Positions 18,766-30,872 of a stretch of DNA of 64,000 nucleotides are shown here, one piece after another; position 1 is the stretch's first letter; each line of letters starts with the position of its first letter. Under the pieces are notes generated by a model, which was given only the letters and a program-made list of their open reading frames with translations, had not been told where the DNA came from and searched no databases. The translations under genes and the position numbers were made by a program. The DNA is from Heligmosomoides polygyrus polygyrus (Eukaryota; Nematoda; Chromadorea; Rhabditida; Heligmosomidae): positions 5,208,001 to 5,272,000 of the forward strand of contig OX377202.1 in assembly GCA_947396885.1 (NCBI GenBank), given 5' to 3'.

Positions 18766-20878
18766 GTTCCTTTTCGATGTCCGAATTCAAACGAATATTC
18801 GAAAATCCAGAAATATCGAATATTCGACTATTCGAATAATAGCTCGGATACATTCGTTCGAGAACAACTACGGTAACCCTCACCCTTATACACTTCACCA
18901 GTTCATCAAGACCACTGTCCATGAACGCCTGGAGTCTTCTGAGACACGTCGGTCTTGCTGCACCCTCCTAATTCATCTTCGTCGATATCATGGGGCACTA
19001 ATGGAATTCGGCTGCAAAGCGGCTGCGATTCGGCGATGAGCCTCGTCCGGGCCCAGCCAGAAAAAGCGGCCTCAGCGCGACAAGCCCGACAAATCTAGCT
19101 GTCAACAGCGACGTTTCAGCGGCGAAACTCGTGACACTGGCGTTTTTTCGAGGGCGAACGGCGTTCGAAACACTGCTAAATTAGCTGTCAGGCAAGCAGT
19201 CGGCATCAAAGGCTCGTCGCCACTAATGAGCAGTGTAACAGCGTAGGCCAACTAAGCAGCTGCTTGGAAAGAGATCAATGAACCGTCCAGAAGGCTTCAG
19301 AAGGCTTTTACGGATCCCGGTGAGCTACTTCAACGGCTACATTGCTCACGGTTCGATTCCGCATGTCGGCTGGTCCACCACTCCATAGTGACCTTGGTGA
19401 CCCCATTTTGCCTATGTGCTCCCACAACTTTTGACCGCTACTGGCTCAGCTAGAGATCTGCTTGACTTGCGGCTCGTGAAAATTGGGTTGACTAAACCAC
19501 GAGCCTACCCATCTTCTTATTCTCGTGGTCTAAACCCATATATCTCTAGAAACCAACGATATACGGTTCGTGTTTACCCCATGCGACTTCTCCTCACATT
19601 TCATCGTCAGCGTGCAGTAAGTATTAGGTTCGTCATTTACCTTCGCCGCCACGAAGGCCTTAAATTAAAAATGAGCCCTTTTTGATTAAGGTTTCTTTGA
19701 AATTATAAGGCAAATTGAAGTGTTTTTAATTCAATTAATTTACAATTAAGTAATGTTTCCTATTATTACATTATTTTATTCTTTTTTTTCAGGTAAAGAC
19801 AAACCTAAATGAATATGTATATGAAGAAATATCTAAAAGCAAATTTCAAATAATCACTTTTGATGTCACTATTGTCATTAATGACATCAGTTGAAGTCAT
19901 TAATTCAAAAATAATTATTTACTTACCAATACATAAAGTTAGAAGCGTTGAAATGAAAAGACATTTCAAAACTATATAAAAATATACAAATTAAATGTTA
20001 TAAATTAGTTTAAAAAATTAAATAACTACAAGTTAAGAAATATATAATGAAATATAAAATAAAAATAAAAAAAATAAAAAATGAATAAAAATAATAATAA
20101 ATAAAAATAATATGATAAAATGATATTATATAACGAAGTATTGTATGATATAACACAAGTCATAATAATAAAATGATATAATAAACAAAATAAATAATAG
20201 TAAATAAGCATAAATAATAGGTAAATATTAGTAAATAATAAAATAAGAGATATAAACATATGAAGTGTAACGGAATAAATAAACATGAAACGACAAACCT
20301 AAATAAATATCTGTATGAAAAATAGCTTGAGGTTGATTTTAAATAATCATTTTCATTTTAAAAAATTACGAGTCAACTTATTTATATATTCTTTATATAT
20401 GGGATCTTATATCTTGGGCTTCAATTTTCAATTTCTATATTTATACGTCTCTACCTCGAAAAGAAATCAGAGCAACAGATTAAATAAAGAAAATAAGTGA
20501 GTGTGGTGAAACAAAAGGGGGAGGATAAGAGCAAAGAAGAGAAAATAGGAGAATGATATAGAAGTTGTGGAAAAAAAGAGAAGAACGAGAAAAGAAAGCT
20601 ATGGAAAAGTACTCGAGAAATGGGTTCTTTTCGTAACTATCTTCTGAATCTCAGAAGAATCTCTTGAACTGTTAACAAAATCGACAAACAGCACAGAGCA
20701 TTTGCTATAAAAATTGGTTTTCTATTAAAATTTTCTTGTTATTCGGTAACATAGTCTGACAAAAAAGTAAAGAAAAGTTTCGAAATTAGGCTAAATAGAA
20801 AAAACGAGGTAAAAAAGACAATTTCACTAATTTCACCCTTTCAAGGTTGAACACTGATGTCAACGAAAAGGATATGTC
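18766..20878. other. no recognised gene; AT-rich tract
   Basis: 18780-18850 is a cluster of TTCGAATATTCG-like palindromes. 18880-19400 is GC-richer, with no convincing exon. A consensus donor (GTAAGTAT at about 19617) has no recognisable exon before it. From 19680 to 20830 the DNA is very AT-rich; AAACCTAAATGAATATGTAT (about 19802) recurs as AAACCTAAATAAATATCTGT (about 20296), a direct repeat about 490 bp apart. Confidence 0.4.
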
Positions 20879-21063
20879 AGATCTATCCTGATCGGAGAGG
20901 GGCATATAGTTGTTCGTATCTCCCACCTTGCCTGCGTTTCTACGAGAGCTTCAGATGCTGCCCCGTTTGCGAAGGGTTTTATTTAAAATCAGGAATGTGC
21001 TTGCGAAGTGAGGAGCACGTACGCAGACAGCATTATGGTTGCCCCTCCGGACTAGGATAGACC
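20879..21063. mobile_element. 185-bp deletion derivative of the GGATCTATCC-end family
   Basis: Ends AGATCTATCCTGATCGGAGA and CCTCCGGACTAGGATAGACC are inverted relatives of the 6208 element. The internal minisatellite is absent. No target duplication is evident. Confidence 0.6.
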
Positions 21064-21331
21064 CGAAATATCTGCAAATAGTGTGGCGAACAGATGGAGC
21101 CGCTGCCACGTGTACGAAACGATCTTGAGTTCGTTTCCGCTCCTTTACCGTTATGTATAATCGAGCGACACATCGAGTGTCTGACGCATACTACGGCCGG
21201 TTTGAAACTGTATTTTTTGTTGTCTAAGGAAAAACGTGATGTGATGCAATTTTTCAAAATAACAAGCATATTTTCCATTTAAAAAAGTGGCAGAATTTTT
21301 CAAAAAATTATGCTTCAAAGCAATTCAAATC

Positions 21332-21440
21332 AGTTTCTTTAAGCCTCAATTGGCTGGTATCGAGGTTGTAAGCTGTCACAACAATGTTTTGTTGCGATCA
21401 AAACTTCTAGCGCCAGGCGGGACTCGAACCCGCCTATGGC
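21332..21440 (-). repeat. solo arm of the tRNA-like foldback
   Basis: CAAATCAGTTTCTTTAAGCC...GGTATCGAGGTTGTAAG is the reverse complement of 4834-4895. It is followed by TTTTGTTGCGATCAAAACTT and CCAGGCGGGACTCGAACCCG (box B complement). The copy stops before the anticodon region, so only one arm is present. Confidence 0.65.
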
Positions 21441-21589
21441 ATGCTATGCTTCAAAGCGTTCTTAAAAGCGCGACACCCTGCGGTCCACGTTCAATACACA
21501 AGAGGGGCTGCGCAGTGATACAAGAATAAATCCTCGACGCCCATGTACAAGTAGGAAACATTTGCACTATCAATCAAATAAAAATGTTC

Positions 21590-22745
21590 TAGCCACACTT
21601 TTAAAGTCAAACTGGACTCTATTAAACAAGCTCGACCCTTTTGAAATCAAAAAGCTGAACATCTCACAAATCAAAGCGAGCTCCTTTCAGATTGAGCTAG
21701 AGACTCTTTGATACCATTAAAATAATTTTTCTTTATGGAAAATTTAGTACCATTTTCCTTTAAATCTTCAAAATTCGCCTGCTTTATAGGTGAGCACACC
21801 GTTCAAAAAATAAACAATGCAAAAAAATCAAAAAATTATAAAAAAATTGCTGTTCTATAAAAAAAACTGTTTTACAGCGCACAGAAGCAGCAATCATATG
21901 GTCTATTAAAAAGTGGATCGCACCGTGAACTCAACTAAATCGTCGCAATCATTAATTAGTTGTAAATGCTGCCTACTTGAAAGGGGTTTAAGGAGATGTG
22001 TGTGTGTTCTTTTAAATAAATACTCTTGTTGTGCTGTTTACATTTCTGCCACTCCATGCAAACAGTATCAATCAAATAAAAATAGTCACAATCCAATCGA
22101 ATGCATAGAGCGACCCATTCTTTTAATTAACCAAATGACTGCTGACTTTATGCGCTTTAAAACAACATTTAAATCATTTTTTCTTTAAAATTAGAATTTT
22201 ATAAAGTTTCGAACGGTGTGTTCACTTGATAAGGATGAATTTATTTATTTATTTATTTATTTACACCTCTTAGAAAAAGGTAGAAAAGGTAGAAAAACGA
22301 ATTGAAGGCGGTAGAAAAATATTTTTTAATGGATTTTATTATACTGGATATTGACGTTATTCATTCTAGTGCTGCATTGTCTGAATATTCGATATTTGAC
22401 TTTCTTTATAAGCTATGATCTTTAACTTTAATACGCCATTTTCACGTCCAATTTGACACTTTTTTGGGCATACACTTCAGTTATCTGCCCCAGAGAGGGA
22501 ATTCTTGAGCAGATTAATTGAAATGTTTCACAGAAAGCCATGACAGATTTTCCATACACAAAAACTAAAATATTCTAACCATGTTGGAGAGTCTCTAGTT
22601 TAATCTGGAAACACTCATTTTTACTCGGAAGATGATCACCTTGACCTCAAAAGCGCCAAGCTTGTTTAAAAGAGTGCCCAAACGGATTTCCAAGGTGTCC
22701 AGTTTGAATTGAAAAGAGCCCTGCTTGATGTGAAAATGGTGTGTG
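21590..22745. mobile_element. large foldback (GTGTCCAATTTGA family)
   Basis: Left arm AAGTCAAACTGGACTCTATT; right arm GTGTCCAGTTTGAATTGAAA and CTTGATGTGAAAATGG. It contains the family's internal landmark CAATCAAATAAAAATAGTCA and a TTTA microsatellite (22240-22263) that enlarges the right arm. No coding sequence. Confidence 0.65.
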
Positions 22746-22837
22746 AAGTTAAAGAACGTAATGTTCAGAGTACGAACACGAAAAACCTGCCTGGTCGGGA
22801 TTAATTAACAGCTGCATAGAGCTCTATGCCCGAACAT

Positions 22838-23109
22838 GCGTTTTAGTTTCTTGACGGCTTAGGTTTAAACGCAGGAAGAATGAGCTGAGGATCACCCAAC
22901 GAGCAGTGTCATACCGAACTCTGCGCGTTTGTAGAAGTAAAATGCATGGCGTATTCCTGGAAACACTCAACTTCTTGACGCGTTTTAGCTTCTTGACGGC
23001 TTAGATTACAACGCAGAAAGAATGAGCTGAGGATCACCCAACGAGCGATGTCATGCCGAAACCTTAATCCGCGTCTGATGAAGTAAAATGCGTGGCGTAT
23101 CCCTAGAAA
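22838..23109. repeat. tandem duplication, about 135-bp unit
   Basis: Unit 1 (22838-22979) and unit 2 (22980-23109) share GCGTTTTAG(T/C)TTCTTGACGG, AGAATGAGCTGAGGATCACC and AAAATGC(A/G)TGGCGTATTCC/TCC. High identity suggests a fairly recent duplication. Each unit ends with the SINE-tail motif. Confidence 0.7.
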
Positions 23110-23140
23110 TACCCAAATTTCCTTTTTAAAAGGTTATTCA

Positions 23141-23472
23141 GTACATGTCGCGAAGGTGGGCAGCATTAAGAGGTGCGAAGGCGCCAGCCAATCGGGCCAC
23201 ATCGAACGGGCGTTGGATTGAGAAAGGGGATGTACGGTCGGAATCCTGGGGACAGATTCATTAACCACTTACCGCCCTCTAACGGTGAAGATACCGCCAA
23301 ACCTGATGCTGATGGATGCCATTTCGGGTTTGACGGTATTTGCACCGTTAGAGGGCGATAAGCGATTGATGAAACTGACCTCTGATTGGCTGGCATGTGT
23401 TTGACCAATGCTCTGATTGGTTAGCGCGATTGGCTGTCGCGCTCCAAATGCTGCTCACCTTCGCGACATATA
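23141..23472. mobile_element. palindromic MITE with inner hairpin
   Basis: Outer ends GTACATGTCGCGAAGGTGGG and CTGCTCACCTTCGCGACATA. A nested hairpin near 23264-23365 pairs TTACCGCCCTCTAACGGTG with its complement CACCGTTAGAGGGCGATAA. Several CCAATC/GATTGG motifs lie in the arms. Confidence 0.7.
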
Positions 23473-24109
23473 CAGATTGTTCTCCAGACTTCACTACACT
23501 AACTAGGCCACCAGGCCACCTCAATTCATCTCCTATTCCACGAATCCGTCACTTCTTCTCTTGAAAGTGTCCACCTCAAGCACGTCAGAACGCGATCGAA
23601 TCCGAGGTGTTGGTTTCACTTATCGGAAGTGAGTTCACGCATGAATGCTCGCACTCTCGAGCACGTGCGTTGTTCTTCAGAATTCTCGCCCGATGCCGGA
23701 TGGGACGGCCTTACAGCGGTGTCCGATAACCACCGGCATCCAGTTGCTTACGCACATTGAACGATAGCGCCTCCGAGGATTAAGCCAGGCATTGTCGATG
23801 ACGAACGACGAAACAGAACATTAATTCCTGACTTATTTAATTGAATAGAAAGCAAGCAGTCGGTCTAGCGGTGCAGCAACCTAGCATATTTGTGTACCTC
23901 CCACTGCAAATGATCAATTCTGCGCAAGTTTCGACAGTGTGGAGCTATTTATCGGTCGATTTATACCATTTTTCACCGTAAATCTGGGCACTTTTCGAAT
24001 CTGTTCTAGTCGAAAGGGGGCATGCGGTGTCTGGCTCCTTCTTATCTCCCTTGAATTTGTCACAGAATTTATTACATTGCTCAATAACAATTTTACCGTT
24101 ATCTAATGA

Positions 24110-25660
24110 TACCATTTTCACGTCAAATTTCACACTCTTCTAAAAAAATTATGGTTCTGTTATCGAAGTGAACGTCTTCCAAACCGAAATGAGCTTCTTA
24201 CACTACAGAGCCTTGACGAAAAACGTTTCAAAAACGTACTTCATTCCTCAGTTCAAGCGCTATATCGAGCATTTACTTAAGTTCGACGAAATCTAGGTCT
24301 GGAGATCGACTATATGCAGTGTTTGTTATGGTCGTTTTATTTACTGATGTTCGTTGCTTGTTTGTTTGTTTTCATCTGTTCCATCTCGCGTCTACTCTTT
24401 GTGACGTAATAAACAAACATAAACATAAGCTCTCCAAGATGATTAGAATAATTTTTTGTTCAATATAGATTTGGAATTGTTTCAGCCGCCCGGATGAAAA
24501 TTATCAAATAATCAAAATTTTTTTGAAAAAAAAATCAATCGGACTGTTTGAGCTGTGGAGCCAAGATTGTTATCCAAACTTCACTACACTTATTTTACTT
24601 CCAGGTTTAACGACAGTCAAGTATTAAATTTAATTTCGTTTCAAAGCAATCGTAGAGTGAGAGACCATATCGCGCCGTGGACTCGAAAGGCTCGTCGCAA
24701 TTTCTAATTGATTGATAGCGCAAATGCTGCTTACTTGAGGCATCAAAGAGGGAATATGTATTTACAATATGTTTTTACAATTGCGTTTGTTTCATCGTCT
24801 ATAGAAGTGAAACACTGTTCAGGCAGACATTTGGCTATCAATCGAATAGAAATCGCGACGCCTTGGACGAGGGCATGGCGCATTCTGTTCTTTTGACAAT
24901 AAAAAATGGCCGCCTTTCAGCTCTTTAAGACATGCCTAAACCATTATTTTTCCTTGAAAATAAAATTTTTATGAAATTCAAGCAATATGTTCACTTGTCG
25001 GGAGGTGAATTAAAATTTCAAAGAAACTTCAAAGAATTAATGGCGAAATAGATATGCACCTAAAACCTCGCGTTGGCACAAACACATCATAAACAGCAGA
25101 AACTGCCGTTCCGAGGTTTCAAACAGAGAGAAGAGCTAGAGACCTCAAGGAAAAGGATAAAAAGGATAAAGAACGGCGTTATTCAATCCCCTTTGAGATG
25201 CGCCACGCATTCTACTTCTACGGGATGTCGTGGAGGCGTGTTGAATGCATATTTGGCCATGCCATATTTGGCCTACTTGCGGTGGTCAATCGATGAGCAA
25301 GTCAGCGCTTTATCCTTCCCAGACAAGTCCGGTACCAATTCGCCGACACTGGAGGGATGGAAGACTTCGTTGGCCTGGGCGGCAAATCCGAACTAGGAAC
25401 CTGGTATCGGGTGCACGCGACAGCCGGCGCCTCCTCCGACTGCGCTCCACGCGCCCCTTCAAAGAAGGTTATACCAAATTTTCCCTGAACAAAAAATTAT
25501 TCAAACCTTTTGGAGAGACTCTAGTTAAATGTAGAAGAAGCTCATTCCGATTTGGAAGAGTTTACTTTGATTTCAAAAGTCGTAGGCTTAGGTTTAGAAG
25601 AGTGTCCAATTTGATTTGAAAAGTGTCTAGTTCGACGTGAACATGCTACAAATGGATTTT
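24110..25660. mobile_element. large foldback (GTGTCCAATTTGA family), split by a SINE
   Basis: The left end ATTTTCACGTCAAATTTCAC pairs with the right end AAGTGTCTAGTTCGACGTGA. The right arm is interrupted by about 25020-25457, which includes the SINE at 25149. After the SINE the arm resumes with GGTTATACCAAATTTTCCCT. Confidence 0.6.
25149..25457 (-). mobile_element. tRNA-derived SINE
   Basis: Tail AAAAGGATAAAAAGGATAAA at the left, body GATGCGCCACGCATTCTACT and GACAAGTCCGGTACCAATTC, head GCGACAGCCGGCGCCTCCTC and GACTGCGCTCCACGCGCCCC at the right. A small internal duplication (TTGGCCATGCCATATTTGGC) distinguishes it. It is nested in the foldback above. Confidence 0.88.
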
Positions 25661-25739
25661 CGAACGGGTTTTTCTGATCTATCCTAATGGAGCGGGAAAG
25701 AGCATCGTTAATATGCATATAGCCTGACGAAGAGTTGGA

Positions 25740-25995
25740 CAAATTTCGAACAATGTGTTCACTTATTGGGCAGATGAATTAAAACTTCAAAGAAAGTTAT
25801 GTCAAATTTTCCTTGGACAAAAAATTATTCAACCTTTTTGGAGAGTTTAGTTGGAGCTTGATGTGGAAGGAGCTCGTTTTAATTTGGGAAATGTTCAGTT
25901 TGATTTCAGAAAGCTTAGGCTAGCTTCGAAGAGTGTCCAATTTGACGTGGGAAGCGTCCAATTTGATTTGAAAAGTGTCCAATTTGAAGTGGTTT
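25740..25995 (+). repeat. solo arm of the GTGTCCAATTTGA foldback family
   Basis: It matches the right arm of the preceding foldback in order: ATGTGTTCACTTATTGGGCA, CAAATTTTCCTTGGACAAAA, then GTGTCCAATTTGACGTGGGA repeats. It looks like a duplicated right arm without its partner. Confidence 0.55.
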
Positions 25996-26356
25996 AAAAA
26001 GTCGATACAAAATTGCGAATGTTTGGATTCTCTAATAATACTGCGGTTGAATGCAATGATTTCAACTTTTATATGAAGCAACAACAAGAGGATTCGAACC
26101 ATTGCCCACAGTCTGCCACCCTCCCTCTAGGCCACCGTCCTCCGTCGCGGAGGTCGACGTTTGATTTGTCCGTTTGATTTCAAAGGCGTTAGGTTCGTTC
26201 AAAGGTTGTAAATTTGACTCTTCCAATTTTATTCCAGAAAGATCAAGCACTATGGAAGTCATTCCAGCAAGTCAAATTTTCAACACATTCGCAGCAGATT
26301 TACCGACAACTCGTCTAAGACGAACTAAAAATTTATCTGCTTCAAGGAGCTTTTCA

Positions 26357-26559
26357 GAATTTATCCTAGTCGGGAGGGAGCAACCTTAAAGTTCCAACTG
26401 TGCACATCATCTCAGGTCATACAACCACATCCCCTAAATCCAAACAAAACGCTCGCACCATGGAGCAGCTCCTGAAGATCCCGTAAAAACCTAAGGAAAT
26501 TACTGGAGACGGAAATCACTAGGTGCCCCCCCCCCCTCCTTCCGATTAGGATAGATCCA
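26357..26559. mobile_element. short GGATCTATCC-end MITE
   Basis: Ends GAATTTATCCTAGTCGGGAG and CCTTCCGATTAGGATAGATC; a C12 tract lies just inside the right end. Flanks GCTTTTCA and ACTCTTCA agree at 6 of 8 positions, consistent with an old 8-bp duplication. Confidence 0.6.
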
Positions 26560-26664
26560 CTCTTCAGACTACTACGGGAGGGAAAGCGATGCTTCGTTAA
26601 GGAGGAATTTAGGACCATGTTCTCCTACCTTATGCTATTCACTGACTGCTATTTATAGTAAGAC

Positions 26665-26946
26665 TTGGAAGAAGAACTGATCACGAATTCTGATCATTCA
26701 AAAATTATCCTCATCGGCACTAACCCCGTGCTAATCGCGACGACGCTGCTGAGACGATGCTCAGCTGACTTAGTCCATGTACGCATTCAAAACAACGCTT
26801 CTGACGTCGAAGCCACCAACACTTACGCGGAAACCCCTGACAGTAAGCACGAGGACGTGTCGGATTCTTACTGGGAAGACCCGCTCCCCAACGAGAAACA
26901 CATGCATATACTAGAGGGTGTGGGTGAGCGGGATGTAACGTCGTGA
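26665..26946 (+). CDS. possible coding exon, unknown product
   Basis: 93 open codons with protein-like composition: a hydrophobic start (KIILIGTNPVLIATTLL) followed by an acidic, polar tail (AETPDSKHEDVSDSYWEDPL). No ATG near the start; a stop lies just upstream, so it would have to begin at a splice acceptor such as ...TTGGAAG. It ends in a TGA. No family recognised. Could be chance. Confidence 0.25.
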   Translation: MEEELITNSDHSKIILIGTNPVLIATTLLRRCSADLVHVRIQNNASDVEATNTYAETPDSKHEDVSDSYWEDPLPNEKHMHILEGVGERDVTS

Positions 26947-27215
26947 TGTTAAGCAGGTAGGGGCTCCTGTACTTCTCGTAGATCAGCCAATTTATCAGAT
27001 TGGACGGAAAGTTCTGGCGGTTTTGGTGCAACCGCTTTTCGTTCGTATATTACTGAGTCAATATCTGCATACTTCGCATTTTTATACAATGTCTAAGACG
27101 GAATTCTTCGCTCTATCTGATGAACTAATTTGGGTCTCCCTATGCTTAATAACTGGGTTTCTTCGGAGACTTCTATTGAACAGAATCAGGTGCAAATCTC
27201 TAAATTCAATTATGT

Positions 27216-27635
27216 ATGTTGAAAGAGGAGATCAATTTCAGTTTCAAACTGGGCCAATCCGCCGCCGAAACATCCCTGAAAATCAACCATGTGTGGGGGC
27301 CAATTGCGCTGAGGAAATGACCGTGTAACAGTTCTTCGAGAAATTTCTCTCTCAACCTCGAAGATGCTCCCCAAAACGGCAGACCTACAGCAACCCAGGG
27401 CGACGACCTGAAGACCTTCGTGGAAGCTGATCCATCTCAATCAGTCCGTGAGGTTGCGGAAGGTCTAGGAGTCCGTAAAACTGCTGTTACAAATGCTTTG
27501 AAACGCCTCGGAAAGGTGAAAAAGCTCGAAAGTGGGTGTCACACGATTTGAGCGATCGCCAGAAATGGTCCGCTTCGAGATCTGTTCTTCTTTGCTCTTC
27601 CGGAATCAACTCTACCCGTTTATGGATCATAGCAT
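27216..27635 (+). pseudogene. mariner transposase pseudogene, N-terminal half
   Basis: From ATG 27216 one frame gives FSFKLGQSAAETSLKINHVW, then a disrupted stretch with a stop, and then EDAPQNGRPTATQGDDLK, SVREVAEGLGVRKTAVTNAL and KRLGKVKKLE: the two helix-turn-helix segments of a mariner. A frameshift follows at the WVPHEL-like linker (WVSHDLSDRQKW in the next frame), and the last recognisable piece is RFEICSSLLFRNQLYPF. The catalytic domain is gone; the sequence runs into a TAAA repeat. This is a different subfamily from the mariner at 17004. Confidence 0.85.
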
Positions 27636-27976
27636 AAACAAAATATGATCAAATAAACAAATAAATAAACAAGGAATAGTTGATTAGATAAATTATTATT
27701 GCGTATTTTTCAACCTGTTTCACCATGATGGGGTGGGAGACGCTCTCGCCATTTGCACCCAGGTGATTTGAGACAATTTTAATGCTGATTTTGACTGTAA
27801 AATGCTCCGAAAAGCTGTGCCCATGTTCGCACACTGTCTTGAACAGATGGGAAAGCTGAATAACTTGGCTGTGGAGCAGAACCCGATCGACTAGTACGAT
27901 GTGTCAGTTGCGTCTCTTTCCTCAGTGCTCCAAAACAGCCCCACAAATCTCGGAGGGAGTAAATTGTTCACAATAC

Positions 27977-29216
27977 AGGAGGGTGTCTCGAAAAATGTAT
28001 ACACTGTTTGAAAGGTGATGACTTTGTTCGCAGAAAAGATACGGAAGAAATCAAAAGCTCATATAAAAGCTTAAAAAATAAAAATGTCTGACATATGAGC
28101 GGATTGCGCCATGCACTCGTCTGATATTTTGCATTTTACACTCGAATGATTGTCCTTCGCTTGAATGCTTGAGCACAATTTTTCCACAGAGTAGCTGTAT
28201 CGATTGATTTGTGCTTCTTTTAAGGTTCAAAACTTTAGTTCACAATTTGGCTTGCGAAAAATGCAGAGAATGTCAAAAAATGCGGTGCTATTTGAAAGGC
28301 TCTAAGATTGCTGTTAGTGAAGCTTTTGAGGACGTTTGAGACTCATACGAAAGCACTAGCTGACGAAATTTCTGCGTCATGTAAATGTACAAGATTGCGT
28401 CATGCCCACGCGCGAAACCTTGCATGCCAGACTCGATTGATTGTGCATGGACCAGGGGCCTATTACAGTCTTGTTACTAATTGGGCAGATTAATCAGTGC
28501 TGTGCTTCTTTTCATGTTTAGAACTTTACAACCCCGTGAAAAACAGCCTATCTGCGAGCTTATCAGATTGCGCAGTTTAGATGTGGGCAGGAGTCTCATT
28601 TTATAAGACGGATTTGTGAACTGATGGAGCAACATTCAAGGTGAATAGAGAGGTTGATCGGCATAAATGTAGCTACTGGGCGACGGAAAACGTGAAAAGA
28701 AGCAGCGCTCAGGTTGATGTGGCCAAGTAGTAACAAAGCTGCAACAAGCATTCAGCCCATGCACAGTCAATCGAGTCAGAAATGCAAGGTTTCAGGCGAG
28801 GCATGGCGCAAACTTGAGGATTCACAGTCCGCAGAAACACCGATACCCTGCGCTTCAATATGAGTCTCAAAGGTCTTTAAAAGCTTCAGTTCAGCAGCAA
28901 TGTTAGAACCTTTCAAATAGTACCAGCAATTTTCGCAAGCCGTAGTGTGTTTTTAAGTTGTAAACTTTAAAGGAAGCACAAATCAATCGATACGACCACT
29001 TTGTGAAGAAATTAGAACAAGTACTCAAGCGACAAACAATCAGTCGAGTGTGAAATGCAAGGTTTCTGGCCAGTGCATGGCGCATCCCATACCACTTATA
29101 TGACAGAAATTTCTATCTTCTTAAGCTTTCAAATAAGTTTTTAACTTCTTTAGTTCGTTTACTTTGAGCAAAGTTATCACCTTTCAAACAGTGTATAAAT
29201 TTTTGGAGACACCCAG
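27977..29216. mobile_element. 1.24-kb foldback of IS630/Tc1-mariner type (copy 2)
   Basis: Ends CAGGAGGGTGTCTCGAAAAA and ATTTTTGGAGACACCCAG lie between TA dinucleotides (27975-27976, 29217-29218). Length and arm structure equal copy 1 at 10131-11371. CATGGCGCA-type blocks occur four times (28110, 28395, 28800, 29070), two per arm. Confidence 0.8.
28611..28730 (+). pseudogene. IS630/Tc1-type transposase relic
   Basis: Frame reads TDGATFKVN, then VDRHKCSYWATENVKR and ends at a TAG. It aligns with the relic at 10739-10866 and completes the DE.TF.LN...RH..YW..EN signature. Its central position between the two arms matches copy 1, so the pair descends from one already defective parent. Confidence 0.65.
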
Positions 29217-29399
29217 TATTGTTTACCCTGTTTATGTCGAATCGATCAACTTTAGCTAAAAACCATAGAGATAAGAGCCCAGATTTTTACAATTTTCTTT
29301 GTAAATCGTAGGAATTGACAGCTCTTGAGCTCTGTCAGAGTGAAACAGTAGACCTTAAAAGCTCGCTGGTCTGCCCTTATATCAAAAGACCTCTGTTGT

Positions 29400-29815
29400 T
29401 CAATTTCCAGGAATTCTAGAAGCAAACACATCCACGAAGTGCACCACAGTGCGTCTTCCGCTGAACTTTACGCTCGGCCAGTTCAATTAGTGACCGCCGC
29501 GCCTGCACGGTGGTGGATGGCCTTGTAATCCGATCCAGACCTCCGAATTTTTCTGCAGCCGCCCGATCGGGTTCGCTCGTCCGTTCGTCCGTTTGTTCGC
29601 TCACCTCCATTAAGCTAACTCCATCAGACGGCAGCGGGAGGGGTGACGTGGGTGGCGGCCCGTCCAGCCCACATACACACACGAAATTCTCTCAATGGAA
29701 ATCTGAATATTCGATTTGGACGCGATTTTTGCGACGAACTTCTGCTGCATTCGTAACGTGCTGCAGCGGGCAGGCACGTCGTTGATTGCTCCACATTCAC
29801 TACGGAACTGACTGT
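29400..29815. other. GC-rich patch, no firm gene
   Basis: A minus-strand frame (29682-29416) is open and charged, and a consensus donor (GGAG then GTGAGC) lies inside it. But no acceptor, start codon or family could be matched, so I do not call an exon. It could be a promoter or 5' exon region. Confidence 0.25.
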
Positions 29816-30348
29816 GGTAGCGGCGGCAGCGCGTATGCAGATGACGATGTCAACACGCCGTTTTTAGCTGCTTACGTCGTCGTTTTCTTCCGCCGCGTTT
29901 TCGAATGGAATTCGAGAGGCGTCGCCTAACAGGGCAAGGGGCTGAGGTTTAGCCGCTTCTCTTCTGGGAGAAGGGAAAGCAGGCTAGGTGCCACCACTCA
30001 TGCCACCACTTCATGGAATGCGCCATGCATTCCACTTCTACTGGACATCGTGGAAAAACAAAGAAATACCTAAAAAGGACTTATAAATATGTTCACCCTT
30101 AAAAAATCTATCAAAAACGTCTTGGTAAGAGAAAAATAGGAAAAATTCATGGTTCCCCACTAGTAGGCTCTATAGAAACTGAAGGAAAATCGAATGCATG
30201 GCGTAAACCTGAAGAATTGGCGGATATGGTAGGGGGTAATCCAAACGCATGCATTCATCTACTGCTTAAAATAATATTCCTATAACCGCTCCTAATAAGT
30301 GTACACATTTTTTTCTGAAATAAATACGATAATATATAAAAATGGGCA

Positions 30349-30510
30349 TTAGTCTACAATGTGGCCTACATTCGGAGGCGAAAACCCAGTTGGGTTCAGT
30401 GCTGTACTCCACATCAAAGAGGAAGATACTCAGGCGTGTGCGGTGGGGATGCTCTGATTGGCTGTCACTTCCTTCCCATGCAGGCCATATTGCCGACCAG
30501 TACTGGAAAA
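30349..30510. mobile_element. palindromic MITE (GTGGCCTACAT family)
   Basis: Left TCTACAATGTGGCCTACATT, right CCATGCAGGCCATATTGCCG. The internal CTGATTGGCTG motif matches the GTCGCGA family, suggesting the two families share an origin. Confidence 0.6.
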
Positions 30511-30690
30511 CGCTTCTACTGTTTCTAGATTAAACTCGCCGTCATCTACAAGGTAGTGTTAAAATTCAATCAGTTGTACCCTTAAACTAGGAACTCTATT
30601 TAGTTAAAGTGTAGTTTAAAATTAAAGAAAGTTTAAAAAATATTTAAATTTATCAAAACTAAATAATCTAGTTAGACATTTTGAAATGAA

Positions 30691-30872
30691 TACGATAAAA
30701 GGATAAGGGTAAAGGACAATGTCCCTCAATCCTTTTTAGGATACGCCATGCATTCCACTTCTACTGGACGTCGTGCAGGCAATTTGAATGCGTATACAGG
30801 GACTTGCGATGGCCTGAGGATGAACAATTCAGCGCTTAATCCTTCCCAGACAATTCTGGTGGTAATCTCTCC
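30691..30872 (-). repeat. SINE, 3' two thirds
   Basis: Tail AAAGGATAAGGGTAAAGGAC, GATACGCCATGCATTCCACT and CCTTCCCAGACAATTCTGGT. The head is missing. Confidence 0.7.

Noticed and set aside
20026..20286. 86-codon minus-strand frame.
   Set aside because: It is a Tyr/Leu/Phe-rich translation of a very AT-rich low-complexity tract.
26940..26985. Resemblance to 5S rRNA (GATGTTAAGCAG followed by GTACTT).
   Set aside because: Only short blocks match; the rest of the roughly 120-nt 5S sequence and its box elements are missing.
29416..29682. Minus-strand charged frame as a coding exon.
   Set aside because: The strong donor within it would cut the frame early and the remainder has no consistent acceptor.
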